64,000 bases of DNA from Gymnothorax reevesii (taxonomy: Eukaryota > Chordata > Actinopteri > Anguilliformes > Muraenidae). The notes below the pieces were generated by a model. The model saw only the letters and a program-made list of their open reading frames with translations, had not been told where the DNA came from and did no database searches. A program made the position numbers and the translations under genes. The stretch lies in the NCBI GenBank assembly GCA_029721435.1, contig CM056578.1, positions 17,584,911-17,648,910 on the forward strand, written 5' to 3'. Below, piece after piece: positions 10,401 through 22,600 of this stretch. Every line of letters starts with the position of its first letter. Position 1 is the first letter of the stretch.

Positions 10401-13400
10401 AATGTATCATGATGTTCCTTTTTATGCCCCCACCCTCCAAAGAGGAAAGGGGGCATTATGTCGACACCATGTCCGTCTGTCCGTCATCCGTTAACTTTTC
10501 GTTTTCGTGGGATAACTATAGAATCCCTCGTCGGATTGATGTCATTTCTTAATGGCGTATTGGGAGTGGCTAGAGGAAGGTTCCTTTCGAAAACCAGCGT
10601 CATGCGATATCTAATATGGCCGCCACAGCAGCCATCTCAATTTGCCCTTGATCAACATACAGGCGGGGGCATATGCCACGCTCTGCGTTGCTCTTGTTGT
10701 AAATTATGGTCCCAAATAGACTAGAATACAGGATAAAGCCAGAATATGCTTTAGGGGTGTGGCTATCCTCTGGTCCTCGTTCGATAGCGGTTAAATCCCT
10801 CGCTCCTCCCTGGATCTTCATTTCACGTTCTTGTCCAATAGGAATCACATTCGGCTTCAAAATGACGAAATGGCGGTGTTCAAATTGCCAAAATCAAGGC
10901 CTCCTAAATGGTACGCTAAAACTAATGGGTGACATCATGGTTGCTTTGTCCATCTTTTTATACAGTCTACGGACAAATTTTTTCACCATAGGACCGCCTG
11001 CAGTGGCACACATGGCGAGTTGTGAGTGAAGGATAAGTATGTCACATTAATGCCATGAAAAGATGACATTTTTTAACAACATTATCAATACAACATGTTT
11101 TAGTATTTTCAATAACTCTTGTGGATTAAAGATCATACATTGTAGACATCATGTAGAACACACTCAAGCAATTGCGACCTTTCATAATAAAGCTAAAATA
11201 GAATTTAGCTTGGCAGATAATTACAGAATTTAGCAGATTTTGCAATCACATGACCTTGATGTTGTCCTGCTATTGGCTAGCTGTAGATAGACCTTCCTGA
11301 CACTTAGGGGAAGCTGGAAATATGAAGTTAGACCTTTGTAACATTGACCTTTGACAGCTACCCATTGCATGTATCAGGACATCAAGTGCTCACAGTAGAC
11401 CTTGTTAACTTTGAAAACATTTGACCTATGAAAAGTTTTGGGAAAATATGTACACTTTGTGAATTCTCAGCTGACAAAATGCTCCGTGGCTGCCATTTTT
11501 GGGTCACTTGACCAAATACTTGTGCCGTGATTGGTTTGTGTAGATGGACCGTGTTAATCTTCAATTTACATTTCCAGTTGGGACATAGACCAATGTAAAA
11601 GTGTCATATAAATGTTTTGGTGAATGATATATCCATAATGAAGGTCTGAACATAAACTTTGTGACACGTAGATCCCATTTAAACTGAAGACGTGCCTGTA
11701 TGGAGTACTTGTGGTGACCTTGGTTCTTTACACTCACTGGTCGAAACTATCACAAGTTCAGAACAAGGGCAGAGGATACCCGAACATGAGCAAGCTTTGA
11801 ATCTCACTGATGAGCACCCGGCTGGCCAACAGGAGGCGCTTGAGCAACAAACAAGGCAATTATTTTTAATTTCCCTTTCCAGCAGCCCCTTCCAATTTGC
11901 ATCCCCTCAGTGCCTTAGCCAATCGTGCTCTGTTCTGGAAAAGCTGCCATCCACTGCTGGTTGGGACGACTGCGGATCGAACCCAAGCTGTGGTAGTCAC
12001 TACTGTTCTGCAAGTGAAAACGAATTTTTGATGAAAATTGCAGATGGACCATGTTAATTCTATTGACGATGTGACAAGCATGAAGTTTCCCAGTATTCCA
12101 ATGACACCAGGATTACAGGCCAAAAATCACAGCACTCAGCTTTAGCTGTCCAATTGGTGTACTGTGTCCCTCAATGCAACTTCCTCAGCGGTAATGTCCA
12201 ATGAAAAACACATAATCTTAATAGCCTAATGGTCATGTCAACGTGTAGTCCTCAACATCGTTATTGTCATATGCTCGCTACTACTCTGCGCACTACTATG
12301 GAGAGTGGCTTTTTGATATTTTGAAGTATCCAGTACACAGTACACCGGGTGTAGTATGTTGTAAACAGGCATTCAGCTCTGGACATATCCCAAGAGTCAG
12401 TGCTCACATCCCAGAGTTTGTTCCTTCCAGATTAGCTCATTTGTGCAATTCTTCAGCCAAGATGTGGAAGTAATAAGTATGATTAGCTGTCCTTGTTCAT
12501 GGGTGGCAGAAACACTGCAAAACTTTTATGGTCAGGTTCCTTGATTTTATTCTTTTGCCATAAACATACAGTGAGCGCCATAATTCATTGGACACTCAAA
12601 CATTTTTTTTAATTTGGTGTTGTACTCTCGGACTTTGAGTTAAAAAGGATACAGTGACTATGAGGTTGGAATGCAGTCTATCTGCTTTAATTTGAGGGTG
12701 TTTTCATCCATGTTGGATGGACAATTCATAAATTACAGCAACTTTTGGACATAATGCTCTCATTTTAGGCGCATCAAAAATGTTGGACAATTTAAAAGTA
12801 CACACTTTGAACATCTGGTCTCATATTCTTTGCATGTAATGACTGCTTGAAGCCTGTGACTCACAGACATCATTAAACACTGGGTGTCTTCCCCGGCGAT
12901 GCTCAGCCAGGCCCACACCGCAGCCGTCTCCAGTTCCTGCTTGTTTGACAGATTTTTTTGCCTTCAGTCTCCTCTTCAGCATGTCAACTGCATGTTCAAT
13001 TGGATTAAGATCTGATGACTGATTTGGCCATAAGAACCAATATAACAAAAAAAGTGTTACAATCCAATGAATTATGTTGCTGAACGTACATCTCAGCATC
13101 ATTTAGAGAGATAGAAAAGAGGAGAAGAACAAAAAAAAATTAAAAAATATTTTGTATAGGTGGCTATGGGCTTTATTTGATTGCCAATATTTTTCAAAAT
13201 TCAGAAATCACATTGTAATTATCATGAGCATGCACTCATGATACTCAAAAAGAAGAAACATTACGAAATATTAGATTTACTTAATAATGTTATGTCAACT
13301 GGTTCCGCAAAACTGACTTGCATTGCACTCAATGCAACTAATTAAACTGGCCAAAAATGTTAGAAGTCAAATAAAGGTTACGCAAAGCAATTGCATGAAT

Positions 13401-14424
13401 TAAGTAATTCTAACATTTCATAACATTTCATTGTTTTTGAATGGGTCGATTTTTTTTGTTTTTTTCTTCTCCTTGTAATGGGACACTTATCTGAGAACTT
13501 TCAGTTCCATATTTTAGCATTTGCTAAGTATTTTTTCCTTTTTCCTCTTCTGGTCACTTGACTGTCACCCAAGGGTTCCCCCATGTGAAACTGCATACTG
13601 GAGCGGAGAACACTATTGTGAAAGCGCTGACCTCTGCATAAGAAAACAGTCCTTTTGTTGATCTACGCCACGTACTGAAAAGTCTCACTAACCTTCAGTG
13701 CCCTCAGTTAGAATTATGAGTATTTCCTGTGATGGAAAAAGTTGTTTTTATAGCTGTTCGTTTGGTCGCTGATACGATGCATACAATAACAACAGCTGGA
13801 ATGGGCTAACCATGCCAATGCAGAATAAATTAATATAGCTGCTAGGCCCATGGGAATTCACTGGAATTTTATCAGTGTTAAATAAACTCTGATAAAGTGC
13901 AGTACACTGCAATATTTTATGCATATAAAATCCAGTATTTAGTGCAGATGATACATGATAAGACAGGTTTTACTATGTTAGTGGTTGTTACATTTTCTTA
14001 AATAGCATATTCTGAATCTGTTGGACAGCAGAAAGTAAGCTGAATTTAATGGCCAAGAAGAAATTTTTTTTTGTTCCCCCTAAGTCACCATTCAAGAACT
14101 CCACCGCTTTCAATTGCTAGCAGTGACTGCATTGCTAGCACAGCAGCATTAGAATACTCTGTACGGAACATTCCAGTCATGTACGGTATTTGTGACCATA
14201 CAGCTGTTCAGCTCTTACCAGTTGTAATGTTAAAAGAATCCTGCTGGACAGGACCTCTTGCTTCATTAGTGGCTTGATGACTCACCCATGTAGAAATTCA
14301 GGCTCACTGACCATCATGCGAAGGGTTACATCTGCATGCACATGCATTTAGGTTCAGTTCGCTTACCTGCCAGAAGACAGGACAGAATCCAGGGCAAGTG
14401 GGGTAGTCCTGGTCTGACGGCCAT
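7389..14424 (-). CDS. TIM-family receptor gene B (partial, 3' end missing)
   Basis: This is the span of a TIM (T-cell Ig and mucin domain) receptor gene. Exons found, in transcript order, are 14367-14424 (signal peptide), 8504-8842 (IgV) and 7389-7457 (mucin-like stalk). All junctions are phase 1 with GT-AG ends, and the three join in frame to at least 155 residues. The product should be a type I membrane receptor of immune cells; mammalian TIM proteins bind phosphatidylserine through the IgV domain. The transmembrane and cytoplasmic exons were not convincingly found in 1-7388 and probably lie left of the window. The layout matches gene A (19515-31971), which lies upstream in the same orientation, so the two look like tandem duplicates. 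Family assignment is confident; the exact paralogue (HAVCR1, HAVCR2 or TIMD4 type) is not. Confidence 0.8.
7458..8503. other. gene B intron 2, with poly-C and GT tract
   Basis: Intron between the IgV and stalk exons. It contains a run of C and CT at about 8000-8017 followed by a (GT)n/GCGT tract to about 8065. No other feature was recognised. Confidence 0.6.
8504..8842 (-). CDS. TIM gene B exon 2, IgV domain
   Basis: A 339-nt exon, phase 1 at both ends, with acceptor CTTCCCTAG and donor AAAC|GTAAGT. It encodes residues 20-132, a complete TIM-type V-set domain. Visible hallmarks are the B-strand Cys40 (LVSLNCRYS), RVCWGRSCGTLWC with Cys53, Cys58 and Cys63, the DGxxxxxxSDRYRVVGD segment, and TDKGLYCCRV with Cys110 and Cys111. 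All six TIM cysteines are therefore present. The FG-loop ligand-pocket motif reads GYFND; mammalian TIM-1 and TIM-4 have GWFND, where Asn and Asp hold the calcium ion used for phosphatidylserine binding. The Asn and Asp are kept here, and Trp is replaced by Tyr. The equivalent gene A exon is 342 nt. Confidence 0.9.
8843..12566. other. gene B intron 1, left part, with repeat debris
   Basis: Intronic sequence. Around 9579 ACAGTGGCGGTTT resembles an hAT-type terminus, but no partner end was found. Around 10430-10700 lies a repeat with GTCCGTCTGTCCGTCATCCG and GGCGGGGGCATATGCC, similar in style to the one at 17430. The frames at 9735-10094 and 11692-12123 show no recognisable domain and are regarded as chance. 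Confidence 0.5.
12567..13090 (-). mobile_element. internally deleted Tc1-like element
   Basis: The left end is TACAGTGAGCGCCATAATTC, and the right end ATCCAATGAATTATGTTGCTG is its diverged complement, with TA at both borders. Inside, the minus strand encodes a Tc1 transposase C-terminal piece with WPNQSSDLNPIEHAVDMLKR (about 12960-13035). At 524 bp it keeps only a fraction of the transposase and is non-autonomous. It sits within gene B intron 1. Confidence 0.7.
13091..14366. other. gene B intron 1, right part
   Basis: AT-rich intronic sequence between the Tc1-like fragment and the signal-peptide exon. No feature was recognised. Confidence 0.55.
14367..14424 (-). CDS. TIM gene B exon 1, start codon and signal peptide
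   Basis: A 58-nt coding exon reads MAVRPGLPHLPWILSCLLA and then a split codon, with donor GGCAG|GTAAGC in phase 1. It joins in frame to the IgV exon at 8842, the split codon becoming Ala20. The hydrophobic core (LPWILSCLLA) is a normal signal peptide. Its length and phase are identical to gene A exon 1, the main reason to trust it despite 5.5 kb of intervening intron. The 5' untranslated region was not delimited. Confidence 0.75.
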
Positions 14425-16317
14425 CCCGGGATGGGATCAGGTGAAGGTGACTCTAAGATCACTCAGAGTGCGGACAGGACCGAATAACTCTTCCACGAAC
14501 ACGCTGAGTGCGATGCAGGCACGCGGGGGGCTGGTGAATGGCCTGTCTGTGTTTCAGAGGCCTCGAGGACTGTGACATCGCCAACCACGGCCGTCAACAG
14601 CCCTCAATCGCAAAGGCGAAGAGCAACAGTGGCACATGGTGGGTGGACTGGTGCTGGGAGAGTGACGCACTCGCAACCAAAGAAAGGCGGCCATTGTTCA
14701 CCACTATATTTTCTAGAATGTGTCCCTCAATGGGTGGGTCTTGGGAGTGCGGGGGGTGGGGGAGCTGTGTACGTGCATGTGGGTGGTGGTGGGGGGGGGG
14801 CTCACAGATTGCTAATTTCGTTGCTTGAACACAACTTGAGGTAAACATGAGCGCTCGTCCAGCAACTGGCCACCACTCTCACTGAGAGTGATGATGTACG
14901 CCAGAGTGTGATGACCATCTGTGTGCTGCGGGGTAGACCACTGCAAGCCACCAAAGCTGTTTGAATTCAAATGTGGGTCCCTTTAATTTGTTTAGACTAT
15001 TCATCTGTGGTGTGGAAAATTAAAAACTGCAGTCTTGCTTTCCTTCATCATTTTTTGTGGGAGGGTTAGGAAACCGTTTACTGCCCATTGTATGGTTTCA
15101 CACCGAGCCCTAGCTAGCAAGTGTAAGTGAAAGTGCGGAGTAATTTACAATCAAATGAACCAAATAGAAAGTACTTATTCATGCAAGGTTGAGGTGCCAA
15201 ACTAGGCTCACTATCACAAAAGGAGTCATGATGAACACTGCAGGCAGTCTTTGCTGACTGGAAGCCCACTTTGGAAACCAGTTGGAGGCACCTCCACTAT
15301 AGAAATGGATAAATTAACAGGGCTTGGGGTTCTAGGATCATTCTACCAACATGGCACTTTGATTATTTTATCCAAGTGAAGCTCTCTAGTGTTGCGCTCT
15401 ATTGGTGCTGCTGAAGTGCCTATTTAATAACCGGTCCGAATCGTAGTCACATTGAAATGTATTAATTGGCACCATGCAGCTTGGGTCTTCTTGGAATCTG
15501 ACATCCTCTGCCTTGACGCACATTTGCTACGATCAATACCTTAAAATTGCCCCTGGCAGGTATTATTTCTGCTGTAATGTCCAGGAAATTGAGGTAATGG
15601 ATACTAGCATGCAGCTCCGCGACTGGAAATGTTCGCTACATGAGACTTGATAGCCTCAAATGTGGTCAGCTGGAGGTTGTACCGACAAATGCTCTACCAG
15701 AGGCCATGGAAAATGTTCAAAGCTAATTATTCAACCTCGCCGATAAGTATTGGATTTTTGATTAAACAGGCCTACTCTGTATCTATTTGTATTGTCATTC
15801 CTACTTGCTTTGTGTCCTTACAATTAGGGTTTTGCATGATTGTACACATTCTAGGGCTCTACTCCGTATAGACTGGGATTGCTGCACTTTGCCTGGAATG
15901 CAACACCTTCAGTCTTTGACAGCATGACGCTCATGTGGTCCAGCTGTGGTAAATGTTACATACTTAATTTGCATCACCCACATTCCCTTCCAGGCAACCA
16001 GTTTCTGATAACTTGCCTGTATCTACAAGCAGTGGCATATTTCAATTGTTCCCACGATTGCAATGGCTATGGAGGCAGGTCACCGAGTAGACAAGCACGG
16101 CTAATTCTCCGTAGTACCAGCCTCACCTCCTCATGCCATGATCCATCCCTTGCACTCTAAGCTAGTGCCATCTTTATCAGTGTATGCTGCCAACCAGGCA
16201 AACCATCCTGATACCCTGCCAGTTTCCACCACACATACCCAAGCTTATTTCGTTTGCTTAAATTACTCAATTTTCTTTCGATTTTAACTTCATGTATGTA
16301 TGTATCTATTTTCCAGA
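14425..16317. other. intergenic region upstream of gene B
   Basis: The first 300 bases are relatively GC-rich and include a G-run near 14788-14801 and a GTGGG-rich stretch. This would hold the gene B promoter, but no TATA box or clear core element was identified. The rest has no recognised feature. Confidence 0.45.
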
Positions 16318-16405
16318 GTATATCGAGGGCTGACTGCAATAAACGGTTATGTCCAATATAATACATTTGGACATAACCGTTTATTGCAGTCAGCCCTCGA
16401 TATAC
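16318..16405. repeat. perfect inverted repeat, 39-bp arms, 10-bp loop
   Basis: The left arm at 16318-16356 (starting GTATATCGAGGGCTGACTGC) and the right arm at 16367-16405 are exact complements over 39 of 39 bases. They are separated by TATAATACAT. No target duplication is obvious at the flanks. Confidence 0.95.
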
Positions 16406-16675
16406 CGTCATCTGCTCCAACATCTGTATGTTTCATTTGTGACCGTAACCTCTGCCAAATTTGTGACTCCGTGACCGATCGTTTTTTTTTTTTCACCCAA
16501 AATAAATCAAATGAACAAAATAAGCTATTTTGTCATTTCAAATACAAGGGAAGACCTACACAAAGCCATTTAAATTGTGTCTCTATCTTATTTAGTTTTG
16601 GAGCTATGACACAAAATACAACAATTTCATAACTCCATTACCACGTGACCTGGCCCATTAGTCAAAATTAAATTA

Positions 16676-16676
<1 letters not shown>

Positions 16677-16738
<62 letters not shown>
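16677..16738. repeat. (TA)n microsatellite
   Basis: About 30 AT/TA units without interruption. Confidence 0.95.
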
Positions 16739-16744
<6 letters not shown>

Positions 16745-17429
16745 ATGACTTGGAATCACAATGTGACAAAATTGAATTATTGATATCTTTAACAGAGATG
16801 GAATAGAAGTCAAAGGTAAAAGTTGAAAAACTCTCTGTTTTCAAATTAAAGGATTAAAACCACTTTGTGTTTTTAATACCTCTCAATATAATATTGCCTG
16901 GCAATACTACCTTTCAAGATGTGAGACTGGAAATATAGAATAGAATTTGCAAAGAACACACAAAAACCTCTGGTCATTTTTTGGTTATACATTAGGAGTA
17001 ATAAGGTTATTTCCAGCAGTATGAAATAACTCGATCCACCTGTGCGATGAAGGTCATCAATGCAATTGACTAAAAAGCCAATAAGATTTCAAGAGCCTGA
17101 TGTGGCTGTCTGAGCATGCCGTAATGTGTGGCGCTCTCGTGTTCTCATCCCTGCAGTGCATGCAAACCATAGCGGCAGAATGCGGTTGGAACAGACAATA
17201 TTAAACTCCCAAATCTGAGGTAACATATGTACATAAAACTCATTTGGAAATGACACATTTGTTGTAACAACAACTATTCTTGTAACCTACTGAATTTTGA
17301 AGTTCAACTCACATTAGTTTCAAGCCATTAATGTCATGGTTAAGGTCAATAACATTAAGGCAAGATGTTAAAAAGCTAGCTAGCTCAACTACAACTTCTG
17401 GAACTCGGCAGGAATTTTTTTTTTTTTCC
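16739..17429. other. intergenic, nothing recognised
   Basis: AT-rich sequence without a gene, RNA gene or known repeat that I can identify. Confidence 0.5.
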
Positions 17430-17720
17430 CCCGCCATGCATTTAGCGCGAAGCGGGGGATATAGTATTCAACTCCGTTCTTACGTCCGTCCGTCCGTCCG
17501 TCCCAAACATTGTCAGCGCGATATCTCAAGAAGGAGTCAACCTATTTCAATTCTTTTTGGTATCAACCTTCCTACTGGGAATGCGCAGACACCAGTCGGT
17601 TTTGGTGACCTAACAGCGGGGGATATAGTCACTTTAGTGATGAACTCTTGTTTTAAACAGTTGGTGAAAAGGGCAGTTTTGGTCTCTTTGGAATCAGTAG
17701 CTGGAATATAATGGCAGGTA
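17430..17720. repeat. interspersed GCGGGGGATATAG / CCGTCCGTCC repeat
   Basis: It begins near CCCGCCATGCATTTAGCGCG and GAAGCGGGGGATATAG, and holds five tandem CGTC units at 17483-17503. A second GCGGGGGATATAGTCACTTT copy lies at about 17615. Related fragments lie at 5890-5935 and 10430-10700, so this is a dispersed family. No coding sequence was found and the class is unknown. Confidence 0.45.
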
Positions 17721-19514
17721 CTCATCTTCTGGAGAAAAATTATACATTGCTGCTGGCTAAGCAGTCCATTAGCCCGTCTACATAACGTTAACAACTGTGC
17801 ATGAGGCGGCAAGGCAAGTTAGCAATATTAGCCTGGCTACCTAGCACAATGCCCAAATATTTCATTGAGGTTTTACCTCATATTAATCAAATGTAATGTA
17901 ATTTAACGTTATGTATACGTTATTTAACGTTGTATACTTACATTACGTTACTGTAATATAGGTATACAAGTCACATTCAGGTTAATAGATTACATTTAGT
18001 TGTAGTGTTGCCTCTCTAAAAGTGTCTTGCAGGTGCAAAGAGAGGGGTTGCACATGCAGATTCAGTATGGAACGCGCTCACAGCAGCATGAGAGGAGCAG
18101 GTGCACATCCAAAAACACCATGGTCTTTCTTCAACATGTCCGTAGTTGTGAAAGCATGAGTTGCCAGACTTGGAAAAGAAAGTTTATCCACATTTTCATC
18201 ATCCGCGTTCAATAGTGTTCATGAAGTATTCATTTTTATGCAGTTCAAAGAAAAAGTGTATGGAAGTACTTGAGTTTATTCATTTATGTATTTATTTATT
18301 TTGGCAAACAAGAAGGTTGAGTAAAAGGGCATGGTAGGGTCAGTGGCTGGATTACTTAACTCCAAGGTAGCTTTTAGATACACAACTTAGTTGTGTGTTT
18401 AGACTGTTTATAAGTATGATACAAAGTGATTACCCTGCGGCCTCTCTCTGAAACATACACAATACTCTGCACACTCACAGGGAAAGATGCAAAACCATGA
18501 ATCTCAAAGAAGTGGGAAATATTTTTTCCTAAAGAGTCAAAGAAGGATGGATACATTTAGGAATTTCCAGTAATTTTTTACTGAACATAATAGCAAAGAC
18601 ATTGCAAAAAAAAAAAAAGGTATGTAATGCTGTAATGTGTACATATGCAATGCATTTATGTATATACGAGAATGTTAAAATAATTCTGATCACCTACAGA
18701 TGTCTGCTAAAATGTTTGTATAGAAATGTGCCTAGATTCGTAAATAACTTGAGTTCAAATAATTTTTGTACATGTTATAGCTCTACTTGTTATAAATATA
18801 CTGTAGTTTTTTTTATTGCAACATGTATTGTCTATAGTATAAGTCTTCTCGGGCTACTGTGAATGCATAATGCTCTACAATTTCAAATGAATGGTGAACA
18901 ATGGATTTATGTCAACTTAACATAGTTTACAATAAAAATAATAATAGATACATTTATCTTGCTTGTGTCCAGACAAGGATATGAATCAACTGCATTGTCA
19001 TGAGGTAGCACCTGGGAACAGTTTATGATTCACAACAATGTTTTACATTAGAATCACACAAATTCTCCTTTTTGGAATTCTGGAAAATGGTAAACACTAC
19101 AGTGACTGAGTCCGTAGGTATCACAAAGTTAAAATGTAATAATTAAGAGACCGATATTAAAGAGATCTCCCTTGGTGCCCGGAATGAATTATCTTTGATA
19201 CATATACAGTGTATTGTGCTTGATAAGAAAATTGGCAATACTGCTTTAATACAAGGGATGGCACCCCTGATTCTTGTGTTGAGTTGAAACCAATGCTGGC
19301 TTGAGTGCCATTTTCAAATACTAAAGTATTTGATGCACTGAAAAAAGCAAAGTGTAGTCAACAAGTGATCTCTGTGGATCTGGTCACTTCTGGATGTACA
19401 GAAAATTCAACCATTTTTATCTGTTGTTCGTGTGGAGAAAGTGACTGTGCTTTGGGATCAGGCGGTTTATGGTCTGTTGGGGCGCCAGCAGCCTTCCAGG
19501 GTTCAAGAGCACAT
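17721..19514. other. intergenic region 3' of gene A
   Basis: This should contain the 3' untranslated region of gene A on the minus strand. The nearest possible poly(A) hexamer is ATTAAA (complement of TTTAAT, 19245-19250), 265 bases past the stop, but it is not decisive. No other gene is seen. Confidence 0.45.
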
Positions 19515-19632
19515 CTAATAGTCTTCACCTTCATCCATCTGATAGATGTTCTCCACTGCCATCTCCCTGGAGTGAAGACCCAAACTAGAGTCGGAGTTTT
19601 GGTACAGAACCCCAGTACCAGGCCGCTGTGAC
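19515..19632 (-). CDS. havcr1: TIM gene A exon 7, cytoplasmic tail and stop
   Basis: A 118-nt exon after acceptor CTTTTTTAG, entered in phase 2 and ending in TAG at 19517-19515. It encodes residues 228-266, including LYQNSDSSLG (Tyr238) and the C-terminal AVENIYQMDEGEDY (Tyr258, Tyr266). The acidic NIYQMDE motif resembles the tyrosine site through which TIM-1 recruits kinases and PI3K adaptors in mammals. That role is inferred from family knowledge. Confidence 0.88.
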
Positions 19633-22600
19633 CTAAAAAAGAAGGATTATTTATTTATTTATTTTAAATTCTCGGTCAGTGTTTGAGTTGTCAGTCATCA
19701 GTTGGGCTTATTACATGAGCATCAGGGCGTGTTATTGTGCACCTCAAGGACTTCTGTTCCCCATGAAGACCTGATTTTTGTTTGCGTACATCTCCGTGTA
19801 CTCTCAGGACAAAAAAAAAAAAATGCAACCATAGTATCCATAATATACCAAATGGCCTGTTATGGCAGGCAGTTCCTTCAAAGGGAAGTCGATGGTCCCT
19901 CTTTTGATAAGTATTGTAAAATACTAATATGATGTGCAGTAATCTAATGGAGCGAAGTCACAGCCCAGCAGCTGAATTGTCAGTAATTAATTCTATTGGC
20001 AATTAAAGCCCTAATGCTGGAAGGCTCGTGGTTTCACAGATTCTCCCTTAATATGGCTTTATTTACCGAGGCAATTCAAAGGGAGCTGCTTTGCCTGCTG
20101 TCTTAAATACAAATTAGTATTTCAATTCAAACCTGAGACTTGTTTGTTCTCCAATGCCCTGCTGTGTTCTACGCAAATCTCAAGCAAGCGCATATTATTC
20201 TGGCCTGTCCCAAAGCATAATCTCCTAAACACTGAAAAACACTGCTTGGTGCTTCAGTGAGCCACGTCTTCAGTATATGAATACCACCATATTAATAGCC
20301 ACACAATATATCATTATTTTTTCTGTGATTCCCATTTTTGTCTCAGTTTCCAGGCCTGTAGCATGAAAGAAAAGCAAAGTGATTAAGTTGTATGTGACTA
20401 CTGGATAAACCCATGGAGAATTTTGGTTGAAAATGAGCCGCTCTTTCAGTACTTACATTCCAAGCATCTCACTGGCTTTCTTCCATCGCTTTCCTTAAAA
20501 AGAGAAAAAGAGCCTGTTTTTGATTTTTTTTTTCCTCTTCAGAGTTTTTTAGAATACAACCCCAATTCCAAAAATGTTGGGATGCTGGGTAAATTGTAAA
20601 TAAAAAAGAATCCAATGATTGGCAAATCTCACCAAACCAGCAATTTATTCACAATAGAATATAGACAACATATCAGATGTTGAAAGTGAGACATTTTACC
20701 ACTTCATGAAAAATATTTGCTCATTTTCAATTTGATGGCTGAAACACTTCTCAAAAAAGTTGGGAGAGGGGCAAGAAAAGGCTGGAGCAGTAAGTGGTGC
20801 CAATAAAAAACAGCCATCGGAGTATTTTGCAACTAATTAGATTAATTGGCAACAGGTCAGTAACATGACTGGGTATAAAAAGAGCATTTTAGAGAGGCAG
20901 AGTCTCTCAGAAGTAAAGAAGGACAGAGCTTCACTAATCTGCAAAAAAATGCAATCAAAAACTGTCGAACAATTTCAAAAAAGCTTCTCAATGTAAAATT
21001 GCGAAGACTTTGCATCTACAGGACACAATATCATCAAAAGATTCAACGAATCTGGAGAAATCTCTATGGAGAAATCTCTGTACGCACAGGACAAGTCCGA
21101 AGGTCAATAATGGATGCTCATGATCTTCGGGCCCTCAGGTGGAACTGCATTAAACACAGGCATAATTCTGCACTGGAATACACTGCATGGGCTCAGGAAG
21201 ACTTCCAGAAATCATTGTCTGTGCACACAGTGCGCTGTGAAATATACAAATGCAAGCTAAAGCTGTATCAAGTAAAGAAGAAGCCATATGCGAACAGAAT
21301 CCAGAAACACCGCCGTCTTCTCTGGGCCAAAGTTCATTTAAAATGGAGGAGAGGAGACAGACTATCCAGCTTGTTATCAGCGCACAGTACAAAAGCTTAC
21401 ATCTTCGATGGTATCGGGTTGCATTAGTGCCTGTGGTGTGGGCAGCTTACACATCTGGAAAGTCATTATCAATGCTGAAAAGTATATCAATCAATCAAAT
21501 CCTTTATTTAACCAGATAAAACCAGTTGAGACCAAAGTCTCTTTTTCAATGGTGATATAGAGGTTTTACAACAACATATACTCCCATCCAGACAACGTCT
21601 GTCTCAGGGAAAGCCTTGCATATTTCAGCAGAACAATGCCAAACCACATACTGCATCTATCACAACAGCATGGCTTTTTGGTAGAGGAGTCAGTGCTGAA
21701 CTTGCCTGCCTGCAGAAAACACTCGGCACATCATAAAAGAAAAATCCTGCAATGATGACCCAGGACTGATGAACAGCAAGAATCCTACATCTGACAAGAG
21801 TGGGATAACCTTCCTCTCCCAAAACTTCAGCAATTGGTCTTTACACTTTCCAAACGTTTACAGACCATTTTTAAAAGAAGAGGGGGTACTAAACAATGGT
21901 AAACATGGCCCCATTCCAACTTTTTTTGGATTTGTTGTTGCCATCAAATTCAAAATTGGCCAATATTTTTTAAGAAAAGGTAAAATGTCTCACTTTCAAC
22001 ATCTGACTTGTTGTTTATGTTCCATTGCGAATAAATTGTCAGTTTATTAGATTTGCCAATCATTGCATTCCGCTTTTATTTACATTTTACCCAGCATCCC
22101 AACTTTTTTGGTTTGTTAAAGTGATCCTAACAGAATCCTTTAAAACTTGCATAGATCTTTTTTCTCTCTCTCATACAACCTCATGCCTTCATTCTTGTCC
22201 TATATGTAATCAAATAGGAATATGAATACAGTTCTAGTCATCATATTTCTCAGTAATTGTTTGTATTTATAACTGCTTGTAGCCACTATCAATTTGTTCT
22301 TTCTTTTTTTTTGGGGGGGGGGGGGGGGGTTGAGACAAATGTATATGCACACACATAAACGCTTAAATACACCCTCGTGGACCTTTGACCAGGTGTTCAG
22401 CACAGCTGCTCAATTACTTTACAGCACACGGGTGGGTCATCATCAACATACAACAATGGAAGGAAGTGAAATCTCTTTGGGATAATTCTACATGGGGAAG
22501 GACATTCTTTCCTGCATGTGCACAAACTTGCCTGCCCTTGAAACCTTTTATCCTGAAACACATTTTAAGACTCGCTGATTAGTTTGTAGGCACATGACAT

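Noticed and set aside
14538..14848. Overlapping open frames on both strands in GC-rich DNA upstream of gene B
   Set aside because: Low-complexity Gly/Val/His composition from G-rich sequence, with frames open on both strands and no domain. Likely promoter-proximal composition effect.
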